From: Suillus spraguei
Taxonomy: Eukaryota; Basidiomycota; Agaricomycetes; Boletales; Suillaceae
DNA: 64,000 nucleotides
Assembly (NCBI GenBank): GCA_016800925.1
Contig: JABCPU010000143.1
Span: forward strand, 62,001 to 126,000
Direction of reading: 5' to 3'
Part shown: positions 24,780-37,107 of the stretch, one piece after another
Layout: each line of letters starts with the position of its first letter
Position numbering within the stretch: the stretch's first letter is position 1
Translations under genes and position numbers: made by a program
Notes under the pieces: generated by a model
Told to the model about the DNA's origin: nothing
Databases searched by the model: none
Seen by the model: the letters and a program-made list of their open reading frames with translations, nothing else

Positions 24780-25350
24780 TGTGTGGGACGTCATAATGGG
24801 CGTTGACCACTAGTAGCCATGCGTTGGATTATCTGCTGACTCACGGGTGGCTTGTCATCACCGAATCTGCCACTATCTTTTGCACACCGCCAAGTACGTA
24901 TCAATCAAAGATGCTCACTATCCATGCAGCCAGCTCTCCGTCAAACGCAGTTAGTAACTTCCATCAGTTATCACGGCGCCTGCAAGTCAAAGCAGCTATA
25001 TCTGTTGCTACAGCCCCCGACTCCTCACAACCCTCGACCTTTCGGGGTTATCGGAGAGTGATCTGGTGGGCAAAGTCGTCAAAGCCAATATCGTCGGACG
25101 GGTTAAAACATTTGCCGATTGTCACTCCATAGCCAGACTCGGATGCAAACGCCTATGCGGCAGTTCCGACAGCTCTTGTACAAAATAGCCATGTGCGCCC
25201 AGGCCGCGACAGGTCCACATGTACAGTTTCGCCTTACTTGGCTTCTATTCGACCAATTTATCCAACTTCCAGTGTACAGATACCACATGTATAAGATGCT
25301 ACGTGCGATCCGGAATCTAAACATGAATCTAGTCCAAGACTTAGCTTTGA
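24780..25350 (+). pseudogene. Beta-carbonic anhydrase relic
   Basis: This stretch aligns piecewise with the carbonic anhydrase gene just upstream. ACTATCTTTTGCACACCGCC followed by AAGTACGT matches GATATCTTTGTGCACAGAAA and its splice donor. LDLSGLSESDLVGKVVKANI matches [20 protein letters not shown] at the same place in the protein. Between these blocks the HTNCGG zinc motif is unreadable, and the CSDSR exon was not found. Frames change and stops occur. It is a tandem duplicate that has lost both metal motifs. Upstream 24222-24780 is intergenic with T-runs near 24340 and 24390. Confidence 0.65.
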
Positions 25351-25607
25351 CATAGCGTGTAGGACGGATGCCGAACGAACGAAAAAGAAAAAATCATGCT
25401 ATGCATTGAACAAAAATCGAACAAATGAGATCCTGTGATATTAGCAAACTACTTGGGGAAGGGTGGGGGGCAATGTGAACAAGTTAGCTCCGCATCGAAA
25501 TCAAAGTGAGAACAACGCGACATGTCACGTATGTGCAAGAGCTGAAGCTAGTCCGTAGGATCCAGAGCTATGTATAAGCCCGGAATAAACGCGTGTAAGT
25601 GCAGTTA

Positions 25608-26694
25608 TCAGCAGACAACGCAGCACTTCCAGCTGCCACCAGTCGTGTCTCCGTTAGACATGTCACCACTACGCCCACTGCTCTTCCTTCTGTGATGAGC
25701 AGAGGAAGGCACGCCCTCCCTCATGAGCATGCTTGCTCGAGTGGCAGCCTCGAAAACATCATCCACACCCTCAATCTTGAGGGCAGAGCACTCTTTGTAA
25801 GAGCGCGCACCAATCATAGATGCCACGCGTTCGGCTTCAGCACGTGAGACGAAGTTGCCAATATCAGGAGAATTGGGGGATGGACGCAGGTCGGCTTTAC
25901 ATCCAACGAGTAAAATTGGGATAGTTGGGCCACATATGCTCCGAACTTCTTCGATCCACTAAGCAGGACGGATCAGGGATCGACACGCGCGCCAAGAAAA
26001 CGTGCCGATATAAACCTACTTTTACAGATACGTTATCCAGAGAATCTGGGGTGTCGATAGCAAAAGCAATTAAAATAACATGTGACTTGGAGTAGGACAG
26101 TGGTCGTAAACGCTGACGCAGACGGTAATGAGCAAGCGAAAAGAGCCGGTAATGAAACGTTGATATCTTACTTCATACTCTTCTTGCCCTCTGCATGACA
26201 CAATCGATTAGATACAAGAGAAGTCTCGTGCGAGAAAGAAGACACAAACGCAGTATCCCAAAGTGCCAATTGCACAGGTTTACCGTCTAGCCTGATTTCC
26301 GCGACGTAGTTTTCAAATATAGCTGACGGAGTCAACGGGTAAGCAAGTGCGGACAACGTGCCCCTCTAAAGAGAGCTTACTCGGTTGCTTAAGATTGAGA
26401 TTCGCGCTCAGTAGACACATGTCACAACGGCGTCTAGGGACTCACATATTCCTTCGGAAATTCTCCCAGCGCAAAAGAACACAGGAGGGAGGTCTTCCCG
26501 CAAGCACCTGTGAGTGGTAGCCCGAGTTCAGCCGGGCATGTCCAGAAACAAAGGGCTGCGGTTACGTGCCGTCACCGACAATGACCAGTTTTCTGCGAAT
26601 CTACGCGAAGCAAACAAGGTACCGGAATGTAAGACTTGCGAACCAGTACTCGAACAGAAGAATGAAATATGCATACCGGGTTTTGGGACGACAT
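25608..26694 (-). CDS. rho2: Rho2-type small GTPase
   Basis: A GDP/GTP switch acting at the plasma membrane in fungal cell-wall synthesis and polarity. Seven exons on the minus strand (26677-26694, 26570-26600, 26446-26507, 26250-26365, 26172-26190, 26020-26112, 25608-25958) keep frame and give 229 residues. Visible parts: MSSQNP, P-loop GDGACGKTSLL, switch I [20 protein letters not shown], switch II [16 protein letters not shown], the LLVGCKADLR guanine-specificity region, ECSALKIEGVDDVFEAATR, a Ser/Arg-rich tail and a C-terminal CaaX box CVVC preceded by another Cys. Two oddities: the best splice before switch I adds about 12 residues and gives PSAIFENY instead of PTVFENY, and intron 2 (26508-26569) starts with GC. 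Rho2 is assigned from [28 protein letters not shown]; Rho1 is less likely. Confidence 0.9.
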
Positions 26695-27173
26695 GAATGA
26701 TGCTGGACTGTGAGCGGTCAGATTATTCGGACTAATGGAAGACGGGGGCAGGCCTGCACGCTAGCCGCGATGAAAATCAACAATTACAAGGAGCGTTAAA
26801 AAACAAAAAGGAGTATAAGGAGTATTGTGATGAGAATGAAGCTCAGGTAAAGAAGAGAGGTGAGAAGCAGAAGAACACGGTGACTGCGTTTGACCGCTGG
26901 CTTCTTGCGGGCGGGTTGGGACCACTTATATAAGCCATCACAGCACCGCATCCTCTAGTCTGACCATACAAGACCCAATTGCAGAGGAACCGCAGCCAGA
27001 CACTATTCACACTAGTACTATACATAGCTGCTCAGTGACAGCTGTGTACAGCTTATCGTATTTATCCTACAGACTCGACTAAGACATACAAAATGTATAA
27101 TACGTGAAATTATCCAAGACTCCTGTGAACCGAGAGATCGAAACAAGTAGTTTGTCGACCAAATTACATGAAA
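26695..27173. promoter_or_regulatory. Upstream region of the Rho2-type gene
   Basis: About 480 bp between the GTPase start and the stop of the next minus-strand gene. A TATA-like TTATATAAG lies at about 26926-26936, some 235 bp upstream of the ATG. No ORF is supported. The promoter role is inferred from position. Confidence 0.35.
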
Positions 27174-29509
27174 TCACTGGACAGCATATGCTGCCTATTA
27201 TAGCTATCGTAAACGCAACACCTAAAAGTAAAAAGGTTTGAAGCTCACCTTAATTTCCTTCTCAAATTTCTTCGCAACCTTGGAGCGTTGCACCTTCTGT
27301 GCGGCCGTAACAAGGCCGCTTTCGGGCGTCCACTCCTCTGCAGTCAAGACAACAGCTTCCAGAATCTCCATTGATTTGAAGTTGTTTTTCTTTCCGAGAG
27401 TATTGCACTCCTTAAGAAGGAGATCCTGCACAACTTTGTTTGTGCACAAATCTGATAGATGAGTGCTCGCATCTACGGGGATGGACTTGGCTTCAAGAGC
27501 ATGGCGGAGATTGGCCTCATGAGGGATGATGATAGCAATGGGTTGTTTGGCTTCAGCATTTGCGTACACGCAGATGTTCGCCACAAGGTGGCATGACTTG
27601 TACGTCGATTCAAGTTGTTCAAGGGCTATGTACTGATAAAAGGTAGATCAGGAAATCTGTGGCAAAAAAAGACAGCTTAACGCACCTCACCACTCTGCAG
27701 CTTGATGAGATTCTTAATCCTGAAATGAATGTGTGTCAGACGAAGAAGATTGTCCGGGAGGTCAGATTACCTATCGATGAGAGAAAGGGTTCCATCAGCA
27801 TTCCACTGACCAATATCACCAGTCCTAAGCCAGCCATCCTTAGTGAAGATCGACTCGTCGTTGTTGAGGTCGTCCCGCTTGTAGTATCCTTTGGTAACCG
27901 ATGGGCCTTTAATACAAACTTCTCCCTGGGGAGGATCGTTAGTCGACTTGTAGCCCGCTTCAGGGACATCGAGGAGCTTGATTTCAGCTGAAGGAACAGG
28001 CAGTCCAACTGAGCGATATTGCATCAACTCAGGAGGCAAGATGGCGCACATCCCGCAAGACTCAGTCATACCGTAACCTGCCCTCAATTACGTTAATATA
28101 TCATAAATCAGCTTCGGGAGTTACTGACCTTGGAGCATAGTGACGAGTGCAATGGACAAGAACTCCTGAGTTTCCTTGCTAAGAGCAGCACCACCGCTCA
28201 ATGCGAGACGGAGCCGTCCTCCGGTGGCTTGCTTGATGTTATTAAACACAACAGCATCTGCCAGCTGGCTGAGACCAGGGACATCAGCCTTCTTGGCTGC
28301 CATCGCCCCGGTGAAAATGGTCTTCTTCAAGGAGCCGCTGGAGTTAATCTTGCCGGTAATCCCCTTACGGATCTGTTCCCACACAGCGGGCACACCAACC
28401 ATGATACTAGGGCGAAACGTGACAATGTCACCCTTGCATTGGCGCACGGATGCATCTGTAAGGGTCTTTACGCGGCCGTAACCTGTCTTCATGCCGACGA
28501 AGAATAAGATAAGCTCCACGATGTATTCAAGAATGTGGGCGAGCGGGAGATACGCCAGGAAAGTGTCATCACTAGCGAAGTGGTGACCAAGAAGCTTGTG
28601 CACGGCACCGACAGAGGCAATAACGTTGCCGTGAGTGAGTACCACACCCTTAGGAGCCCCTGTAGTGCCGCTGGTATACATGATCAGGGCCACGTCATCT
28701 TTGGATGGCCTTCGCTCCTTTAGACTCTCCTTAGATTGCTCCGCGCCAATCTCACGCAGCTCGTCAATGGAGAGAATGACCATGTCTTCTCTGATGTTGC
28801 GGATATGATCGACAACTGATGACTTGGCATCACCGTCATAGACTATGAACCTGACCGATGGGGTATTAGGCAGCACATTCTTCAGGGTGGCGAGGAGATC
28901 AGCATTAGTGAAAATACCAACGCAGTTTGGCTCGTTCAATGAATGTGTTAGTCCAGATTCGCCGAGGGTATCGTAAGCAGTGGCCACGGGAGTTCCGATT
29001 GTTGTGCACGCATGAGACATGAGCTGCCAGTTTGCGCTATCCTGTGCGTCAGCCACAAAAGATTCCGCAGTAAATCAATCACACCTCGTCTGAGCATAGA
29101 TATTGAAAACGTCTTCCTTCATGATTTGATGGTGGATAAGACCTCTTGCAAGAGCCGAAACTCGCTCTTGGACGTCCAGGTAACTGAGGTACTTGTAATC
29201 ACTGAGCTGGAAATACTTCCAGGTCTTCTTCTCGGTGACTTCCTTGCCACCAACCATCTTCTTTACCTCCTTCTCTTCTTCGTGAATATCGACGATATCA
29301 CGCCAACCCACAGCATCATTCGTACCATGTGTTCGGGCTGCGTAGTCGATGACATCGGGAATGATATCAATGCCCTCGAACGGTTGAGTTACAAGATTAT
29401 CAGCAGTAATCGCCAGGCGTCGAACTGGGCTGCCATCCTCGGTTGAAACCACGATAGAACCTTTACCAAAAAAGTTACGCTTCAAAGAGGTCATGACGGC
29501 TTCCTTCAT
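27174..29509 (-). CDS. Long-chain fatty acid-CoA ligase
   Basis: Activates long-chain fatty acids to acyl-CoA through an acyl-AMP intermediate (ANL superfamily). Roughly 700 residues on six or more exons. Markers in order: MTSLKRNFFGKGSIVV, GIDIIPDVIDYAARTHG, SANWQLMSHAC, the AMP-binding motif MYTSGTTGAPKGVVLTHGN (~28620-28690), YGMTESCGM, GWLRTGDIGQW, IDRIKNLIKLQSGEYI and the C-terminal KVQRSKVAKKFEKEIK. A 21-nt last exon (27174-27194) adds AAYAVQ and the stop, as in family members ending KEIKxAY. Introns near 29050-29080, 28090-28130 and 27690-27770 join in frame. The start is set at the Met of MKEAVMTSLKR (29509); the Met five codons later is possible. There is no clear signal peptide, and the final residues are not an obvious peroxisomal signal. 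Fully open. Confidence 0.93.
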
Positions 29510-31581
29510 ACTTAGTGGCAACTCAAAGTGGAGCCAATAAAAGCTTCCCGCATCTTCACGTGACACTCGGCTCCAATCAGCCGGCTGAGAAGCGGGCTAG
29601 CGGAGTTTGAAAAACGGTTGATGTTTGACGCGGGCGCGGAGAAAGCTACTAGGGCTCCTCAGAGACCTCGAGCCTCGAGGCTAACTACCTCTACTTGGAT
29701 GTTACAGAATCCTTGCGCATGAGCATATGTCTCTGATAGGCCGGGGGGGCTCTAATCGCAATTGTATACCCATGTGTGCCGATCAGCCGACAATCATCAT
29801 AATTGATTGTACTAACTATCGCATAGTAGTACGTCTCTGGAATCTGGATGGATGTGGAACCTAAGCTGTTTTCGATTATTTTTCAGGTAAGACCTTGCAG
29901 CCTCAGGTCGCATCTGGGGGAGAATACTGACTCGGAGGATTTATGTTTCTTGAATATACCACGGCCAAGTCCCACTCTTCACATCGCTATATCCTTGCAC
30001 CTTGAGTTATGGTCTAACTTGTTTGTCCTTCCACCGAGGTATCTCGATGCCTAGCTGTGCATACACGGACGGCGAAGTCACTAGAAACTCAGTCACTCAC
30101 CGAGGATGTACTATTGATTGGAAAGAAATCTGCCGACTGGCACCTGAGCTTGAGCCTTGGCGACTTAGTGCGATAGGCTTCTACTCGATGATCTAGAAAA
30201 TTAGTACTTTAAAAGAGAGGAGTTAGACGGGAGGCCGGATGGACTTGGGAACTCATCAGATTGGGGATTCAGACTTGAACTGATACCGACGGCAAGTACA
30301 CTGAATCGGTACAAATTTCTTTTCAGGATACCGTGCAACGTGGTGCTGTAGATGCCACAGGTATGTCATCCTGGATGGGTATAATTTTTACCTGACGCGA
30401 CTATAAATGTGCGAAAAATATGAGCTATGATCAACATATTTCCGCTTGAGAAGATCTCTCCTTATCAGATCATGAAAGTGGCACCCCTCTTTAAGTCTAA
30501 GAATGTGGTAAGAGCGGGAGCGAAATGGTCATGAAGCTTAGCTTAGCTTTCTGGGGCTAGAGACTTCAGACCTGCCAAATTAATATTGGCCGATGCGGTA
30601 ACAAAAGTTAAAAGTGCGATAACGCACCAAGAAACGTCATAATTCTCAATCGCCTGCCAGTAATTCCGGGTCGCGTGAGTAAGTTGGGCAGGTCGAAAGC
30701 TTAAAGGCGAACGTTTGAGGGTCTGGCAAACATAGGTTTCAAGGGAAAAAATAAAACATACGTATCTTTTAATTAATGTCCAATTGCTGTCAGCTGCAGG
30801 CCCTCATGCCTGCCAGTCTTTTACATACTGAGAGCGAGCGTGCACTAAGCAGTTCAACAAAGACCCCAGAAGCAGAGCACTACGCGGAAGTTATGACGCA
30901 TATGGACTCGGATCACAGATAGTACGTTATCTTGGTCATGGTGTTGGCTGCTCACACTAGCAAGTTACTAGTACTCTCATGGTAGTAGAATTCATAAATA
31001 TACTCCGCTACCAGTAATCTGACTTAAATATTGTGAACGATGCGTTCCACTTCAACAGAACCGTACGATATTCTCGTACGGATTGATGTCATACCCTCTG
31101 ATGTTTAACGAGATTTGGGTAGCTCTAGTGCAAAAAAAATACTTACCGTGCAAGTGGCATTGATTCTTGGACGTTGAACGATGACATATGACATGATGGC
31201 AACTCATTTCTGATGGTGTATACACATGTATACTGTCATGATCTAGGCATTGGTTAGGTTCGACCTTGAAATGGTGCTGGAAATGCGGTAAGTACTGTGG
31301 TAACTAGTTATCCTGATAACAACGTCTGGCAGCTGCCAGCCAAGCATTAACATTTATGCGACATGAGCGCAAAAAATGTCTAGACTCTAGAACTAGCCGC
31401 TGAACATATAAACAATCAGGCCATTAATTGAGTGATAGAGAATACGTATACTAAGCAGTACAAACAACAACAAACAACAACTACTACAACAACTACAACA
31501 TTAGATGTGTTATCAAGAACTCCGCGTAGTACGAGTTATTATTTACAAAATAAAACAAGATAAATTACAGAACACCACATA
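29510..31581. other. Intergenic, no recognised gene
   Basis: The ~300 bp upstream of 29509 are the likely promoter of the ligase. A CAACAACAAACAACAAC tract lies at 31460-31500. Other frames are short and without motifs. I see no gene in the remaining ~1.7 kb. Confidence 0.45.
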
Positions 31582-33059
31582 TTAGAATGCTCCCCTCTCG
31601 AAAAGTGGCACAACGAGGTTCTCGCGATTTGTGACATCGACGCCGCGGAAGTACCCTGTAGAACAGACCGTATCAAGCTTGTTGTCAAGAAAGTGAGGCT
31701 CGGCACTTACTCGGGCTAAGGTAATACCACAGTACGGTGCCCTGCGTGAAGTTTTCCAGTGCATGAAGGTATCTTGCCAGCTCAGCATCCACGTCGGCAC
31801 CGAACGACGGAAGCTCGCTCTTGAATTTGAGATAGTCGTCCACGCGTTGGTTCAACATGTCGGTGAGGATGTTAATGGCTTCCTGCAAGCCGACATCGCG
31901 TTCATGCATGATGCAGAAGACAAGATTTTGGTAGTCGCCGTCAGCTTGTTCTTTCTGAAGAGGAATAAACAACTCAGTGTGATCTAGTGGTCAAGATCGT
32001 TTTCCTCACATTAAAAGAACATAAGTCCTGTTGCAAGAGGAAATATGAGCCTTCATGTCAAAAGATCAAATGAATAAATAACAAACATTTGGCCATGTCA
32101 TAAGGTCGGTTGTCGCGTCTGACATCGCTTTGATGATAGGATTTTCAAAAACAACGTCCGGAAGATCCAGGTCAAGAGAATACTCGACCATGGCTGAAGT
32201 GACACTTTCAGCGACATGTAAGGCCGAGGGGAATGAAATATTCTCACCTTCGACAAGAGCACCGCCGATAGTCGCACGACGCATGAGAATGAATTCATCA
32301 ACCGAGGGCATTCGATCTTGAGAACGGTTTCGAGATTGTGCTACTTGAGAGTCACTCCATTCCTCAAATGCCTTGATGAACCTGAACCGGCCTTCCGTGT
32401 CAGGATAAAAGTCGTTAAATTACGGTGTTAACTTGCCGACGGTAGGCCCCAATGGTAGATGTCCCGCGGAATCGCGTTAGCAAGCTAGATAACACGCATC
32501 AGTTACGTAACACGGTTTAGCAACCATAATACTACATACTCGTACAACATGGCAGCATATGGATATTGTGGGCGGGGACCGTCTGGGTTTGTGTAAACAC
32601 TAACGGAGATGTTATGTCCAGCTTGCACCTCGTCAGGTTTTGACTGCAAATCGCCTTCATCAGAAAGATCGTCGGTCTATAATCCAGGATGTGAGTTGAT
32701 GAAACCACTTGAATCATGACTAGCTTGTGCACCGAAAAAGCCCAGAAAAAGAACATAAGACAAGTTTCAAGATGCATGCAATCAGCATCTGGAAAGCTTA
32801 ATGCAGCAAAGAGATCGAATTTGCCGTAGTTAAGGAATTTTGACTTCTTCCTATCATCGTACACGCTTATTCTAAAATTCTGTGTTAGAGCCAAGTATAA
32901 GCCGTGAACAGTGAATGATACGCACTGGTTGAACCATGAACGTGCTGCACGGTCGGCCTCAGCTTGGTGGGGATTGACTCTGAGTTCGCATACCCGGCCA
33001 GTGATGGCGGCTAGATCTTGAAGGTAAAATTGTCGAGGAAGGGATTCGTATCGTTGCAT
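31582..33059 (-). CDS. Sesquiterpene synthase (class I terpene cyclase)
   Basis: Cyclises farnesyl diphosphate to a sesquiterpene; the product cannot be predicted. Eight exons (32926-33059, 32733-32871, 32540-32676, 32437-32484, 32087-32381, 32010-32027, 31711-31954, 31582-31655) keep phase and give 362 residues, the usual size for Agaricomycete enzymes. Evidence: LRVNPHQAEADRAARSWF, then FWAFSTDDLSDEGD with the Asp-rich DDxxD motif restored across intron 2, VDEFILMRRATIGG, the NSE triad NDLCSFNKEQADGDYQN restored across two introns and an 18-nt exon, and the diphosphate-sensor Arg-Tyr in LSPRYFRG near the C-terminus. Both metal motifs are intact, so it should be active. The fourth intron (32382-32436) starts GCAAGT. 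No P450 or other tailoring gene lies beside it. Confidence 0.93.
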
Positions 33060-36000
33060 GATGATTATGAGGACAGTGTTGCACAGAATATACAGCCCAG
33101 ACTTGCTGAGGATGGGTACCTGAGTTACAATGGAGGAGGAGAGAAGATCCAGCCCTTCTTATTCAAAACTGAAAGGAAGGGTCCTCATGAGACCTATCCG
33201 AAGCTGGACTTCTTAAACGAAAGTGTATAAAAAAGACATAAATTGAGGAGGCGACGCCCACACCATCATTGTCGCTAGTACATCACGAAACAGATACACG
33301 TGAAGGAGACCCATTGGCACCCTTGATCATTTCGCAAAGTTGCGATCTTTCGGCAAGTGGTGGGTGTCTTGGAGATAAGAAGAATGTAAAGCCTGCTGAC
33401 ATGTCAGTTAGCTCTAACTGGTTTGAGTTGTGCTCAAACGAGGATGAATGAGGAAATTTTTGAATGCGAAGGCCACGGAACGACTCACCGAAAATGTCTA
33501 CGATGTCTGAGTTGGGGCATCTTGGCTCACGTTGTCTTGTAATGCAAGGCGGTTGATCTCATTCTTTGATCTCCTTGATGGATTAAAGGAGATTGGCGAC
33601 CTGACTCTCCTTCGCGTTGTGTGGTGCTGTCACCTGGCAAGAAATCTAGATCTACTAAGGGTGGTGACGGGAATAGAAGTGTAGGTCCAAACTTCTGCAA
33701 CTTGAAACGCGGATGCTGACAAGGCTCTCGGTTGTGGTTTGCGCCGCATTATAGCGAGAAAGACAAGGGATAGTTCCAACCGACCAGGCTTTCATTTTGA
33801 CCAGATGCCGGGATGTGTGAACGGCATGAGAAGAACACGAGGCAGCAACGTGCTGCCAGCGTGGTTTTAAAGCCTTCTTTTCGGTGGAGTACAATCTTCA
33901 CACTAATACCGGACGACGAACCACTCTGATCTCAGAGGTCCACAACGTCGAGAGACTCGTCTTCGGAGGTTACTGTTACTGTCCTAATCGAGCCATTATT
34001 CCAAATGCCGATTTCCCACTGGGTAAATATATGTACACGAAGCTCGGTCGGCGGCGATTCGGACACCTCCCTGGCGGCCGCACCACTGGCAGATATCTCG
34101 TCGCTAATAGACTTAACATGACAGCACGCCGGTGTATACAATATTATCACACTATCAGTTTGAAGGCAAATATTGGTGTTTTAGATGGGCCAAAAATGCG
34201 GTGACCGCATGCATAGAGGTACTTACTCGTTCTATGACGATGCTTACCAGCCAGCGTAGGAATTAAATATGATTATTACGAGCGTAGACTCGGGGTCTCG
34301 GACAGAGATCGATCTGTGCCAAATCGGTGTGGTCACCTTGTCTTTGGGGTCAGGGCAGCGAAATACAGATTGATGATGACCTCGACAGCTTTGGAACAAT
34401 GCCGATTCCGGCTATCATCGCCCTGGTCAGTCGAGATCTTCCGTAGCAGCGAGTGATTAAGCTAAGCTGTGTTTGATCTTCTTCGACGTTATTCTGATCG
34501 GTGGCTGAAGCGCTGACGGCGTAAATATGCGGTATGCTTTTGCCCCTTCTAGCCTTCAGCATCTCTCTGTTTCACTGATCCATTAGTTTTCATGTGTTCA
34601 GCGTATCCTACTAGACACGGGCCCATATCGAGCGTACGTACTAGTGGCAACGTAGGGGTTTGTTTCCACGCGTAGGTGCGTCTAGTTGCCGACAGCAATG
34701 TATAGGGTTGTGCAGTACGGAGACCCGCTTTCCTCAAAATGTTTTTAACGGAATGCATCAATTTATCGCTCATATAAATCAGATGTTCTTACCACAATCA
34801 TCTGCTCCGGTGTCGTCGCGTCTGTAGCCGAGGGTGCTGCGGAAAGTCCGGGAAGAAGTCTGAGCAACTCGATTCAATGTAATCACATCCGATCCAGTAG
34901 CACTATTAGTATTGAGTCCTTCTTAGAACTATTTTCAGGACTTCCTCTATAATGTACAAACCCCATTTTTTGCGACTCAGATCGAATGTCAAGAACGTTG
35001 CTCAATCTAATTTTTGCCGAAGAGCTAAATCTCATGAGGCAAGGCATACTTTAACGGAACTCCTGAGGCTCCTGGAGCTGTGAGACCAAGTGGCAACACG
35101 TCGCCACACCACACGTATCGAGATATCACCTGAAACCATAATACATGACCAGTTTGTGTGTCCTTTTCTTATCGAACGATTGAGAGAGTAATTGTAATTG
35201 TATACAGGAAGCTAATCTAATGGGACCCGGCGTCGTCGCATCTCTGAAACTTCCGAGGTTTCCTTTATTTTTGAAAGGACTGTGTTCACAACCACTTACA
35301 AAGTCGAACGCCCAAAAGGTCCATTTCTCGGGATTTAATATACTTCCTACCGGTTAGCGCTGTATAGGTACCAGAGCATAATAAATGATCCGCGGTAGGT
35401 CTGATACGTGGTGGGTCCGACACGGAGAAATTATACCAGATCAATCATACGATTCAACCATTCTATCTTAATGATCAACTACATTAGCGTGTTTCGCCAC
35501 CATCAGTTAGTGATCACACAATTCATTGACGACAGTCTAGCTAGCCGCGCATCTGGTACATTCCAACGCTATCAGTACCCTTCTAAGGTCAAGCGCTCGG
35601 TTTCATTTCAATGTCAGTAATAACATATGGGTTTGCACGCTAGTACATGCCTACCATATTTGCGATAGGTCCGGGATTAGCCGCTTGGATCGCGCCACCC
35701 CCGCCGCCTCGCATAAGAGATATTACTTACTTAACCGGCGACATACCTTGGAGAAATTGGACAAAGGACGTCCCTGAGGGAATGACCTGCAATAACATTA
35801 TCATAGTGGTAAAAGTGAGCCTGTCCTGTGGTGTGGCGGTGTCAGTATCGTATTTGACGGACAGCGATACTTAGCTCATCAGGCAGATAACGTAGTAGGC
35901 TTGAGGATGTTCTAAGAATGAAAATTATCATGAAGGAAAGGCTGTGAGCATGTCAGGCCACGTCAGGGCCTCTATAGCGACGTCATATCAGCCGAAAACT

Positions 36001-37107
36001 TTATATTTGGCCCATCCAGTGCGCTTTAGTACGCAAAGCTCGGGTACCAAAATACCCTGCATGGAAGAGGTTGCTAGAAGTCGCCTATATTAACCACCCA
36101 CGTAGATGACTGTAGATGGCCTAGGTGCTCTGGAAGAGTGTGTATTGCACACATGCGCGATTTTCGGGGCCGGCTTACTGTCCTTATCCGAGGCGTACAT
36201 GGACGTGGGGATAAGACACCTACTTTGTCCAGGAGATTATTTGATGATCGCCTCGGGGATCAGCAGGAACTAATTGATATCGCCCAATGCTGTATTTGCA
36301 ATTGTTAGCTGATGATTAAAGTGCAGTCATTGGTGGACGAAATATCTGTCAAACCTCAAGGTCCCAATTTCCGCTAGAGTCCATGCCTGCTTGGGCAACT
36401 TGGAACCAAGTGACGAAGGGTGTCAATGGTTAAGAGCCCTCGGGTATTTTCAATCATTTACAGAACAAAAGGGTCGGAGAAGGTTCTGGGACTTACTGGT
36501 TAAATTTTGGGCGGGGGCCTTCCTAGCCATGACCCTGCGGAACACTCGCATTACTATCGGGCTAGTTCATCTACCGAACTTCGGATTAAACCAAAGTTGC
36601 ACAAACCATAGCAAACGAACTGTGTGTAAACCTCCACAGCGGCATAACACAGTGCCCGCTGAGCTGGCGTTCTGCTCCATATATGATCCAGCCCGCTCCA
36701 TACTAGACAGTCGCAGAATAGGCATTCTGATTCTTGAACATGTATAACATTGCGATGTTCTGACGAGGCCAATTCCCCACCCTGCAAATTCTCTGTTACG
36801 GTCTGGAGCACCTTGAACTTGCCAACCCCTCATCGGGAAATCTGCACAAACAGCTCTCATAAATACACCTGAAGTATACCTTCATTATAGTTTCCCGGTG
36901 AAGTGCTGTATAATCCGTTTTCTACGAATGTTTGCAATGTTGCATTCCACTAGAGCTCGAAAGAACTAGATTTCTAGCAGGTAATATACTGGAAGTGGAC
37001 AACATATATAGACTGGCACTTAACTGCAACTTGCAATGTGTGGTTCGACGTATCGCCTTGTACGACAGAAGTTTACTATGCAACGACGCAAGAAAGAAAA
37101 AAGCGAG
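33060..37107. other. Long interval without a recognised gene
   Basis: The first few hundred bases are probably the promoter of the terpene synthase. The longest frames (33884-34204 and 36391-36747 plus, 34549-34773 minus) show no family motif and are broken by stops. I found no transposon termini, tRNA or clear repeats here. Confidence 0.45.

Noticed and set aside
28121..28723. Plus-strand frames inside the acyl-CoA ligase gene
   Set aside because: Opposite-strand shadows of a well-supported coding exon.
32700..32760. Apparent loss of the aspartate-rich motif in the terpene synthase (frame reads WAFSVHKLV)
   Set aside because: A GT-AG intron (GTGCAC...TTATAG) removes the odd segment and gives DDLSDE in phase, so the motif is intact.
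33884..36811. Several 70-120 codon frames on both strands
   Set aside because: No motif, no plausible splice partners and no codon bias that separates them from background.
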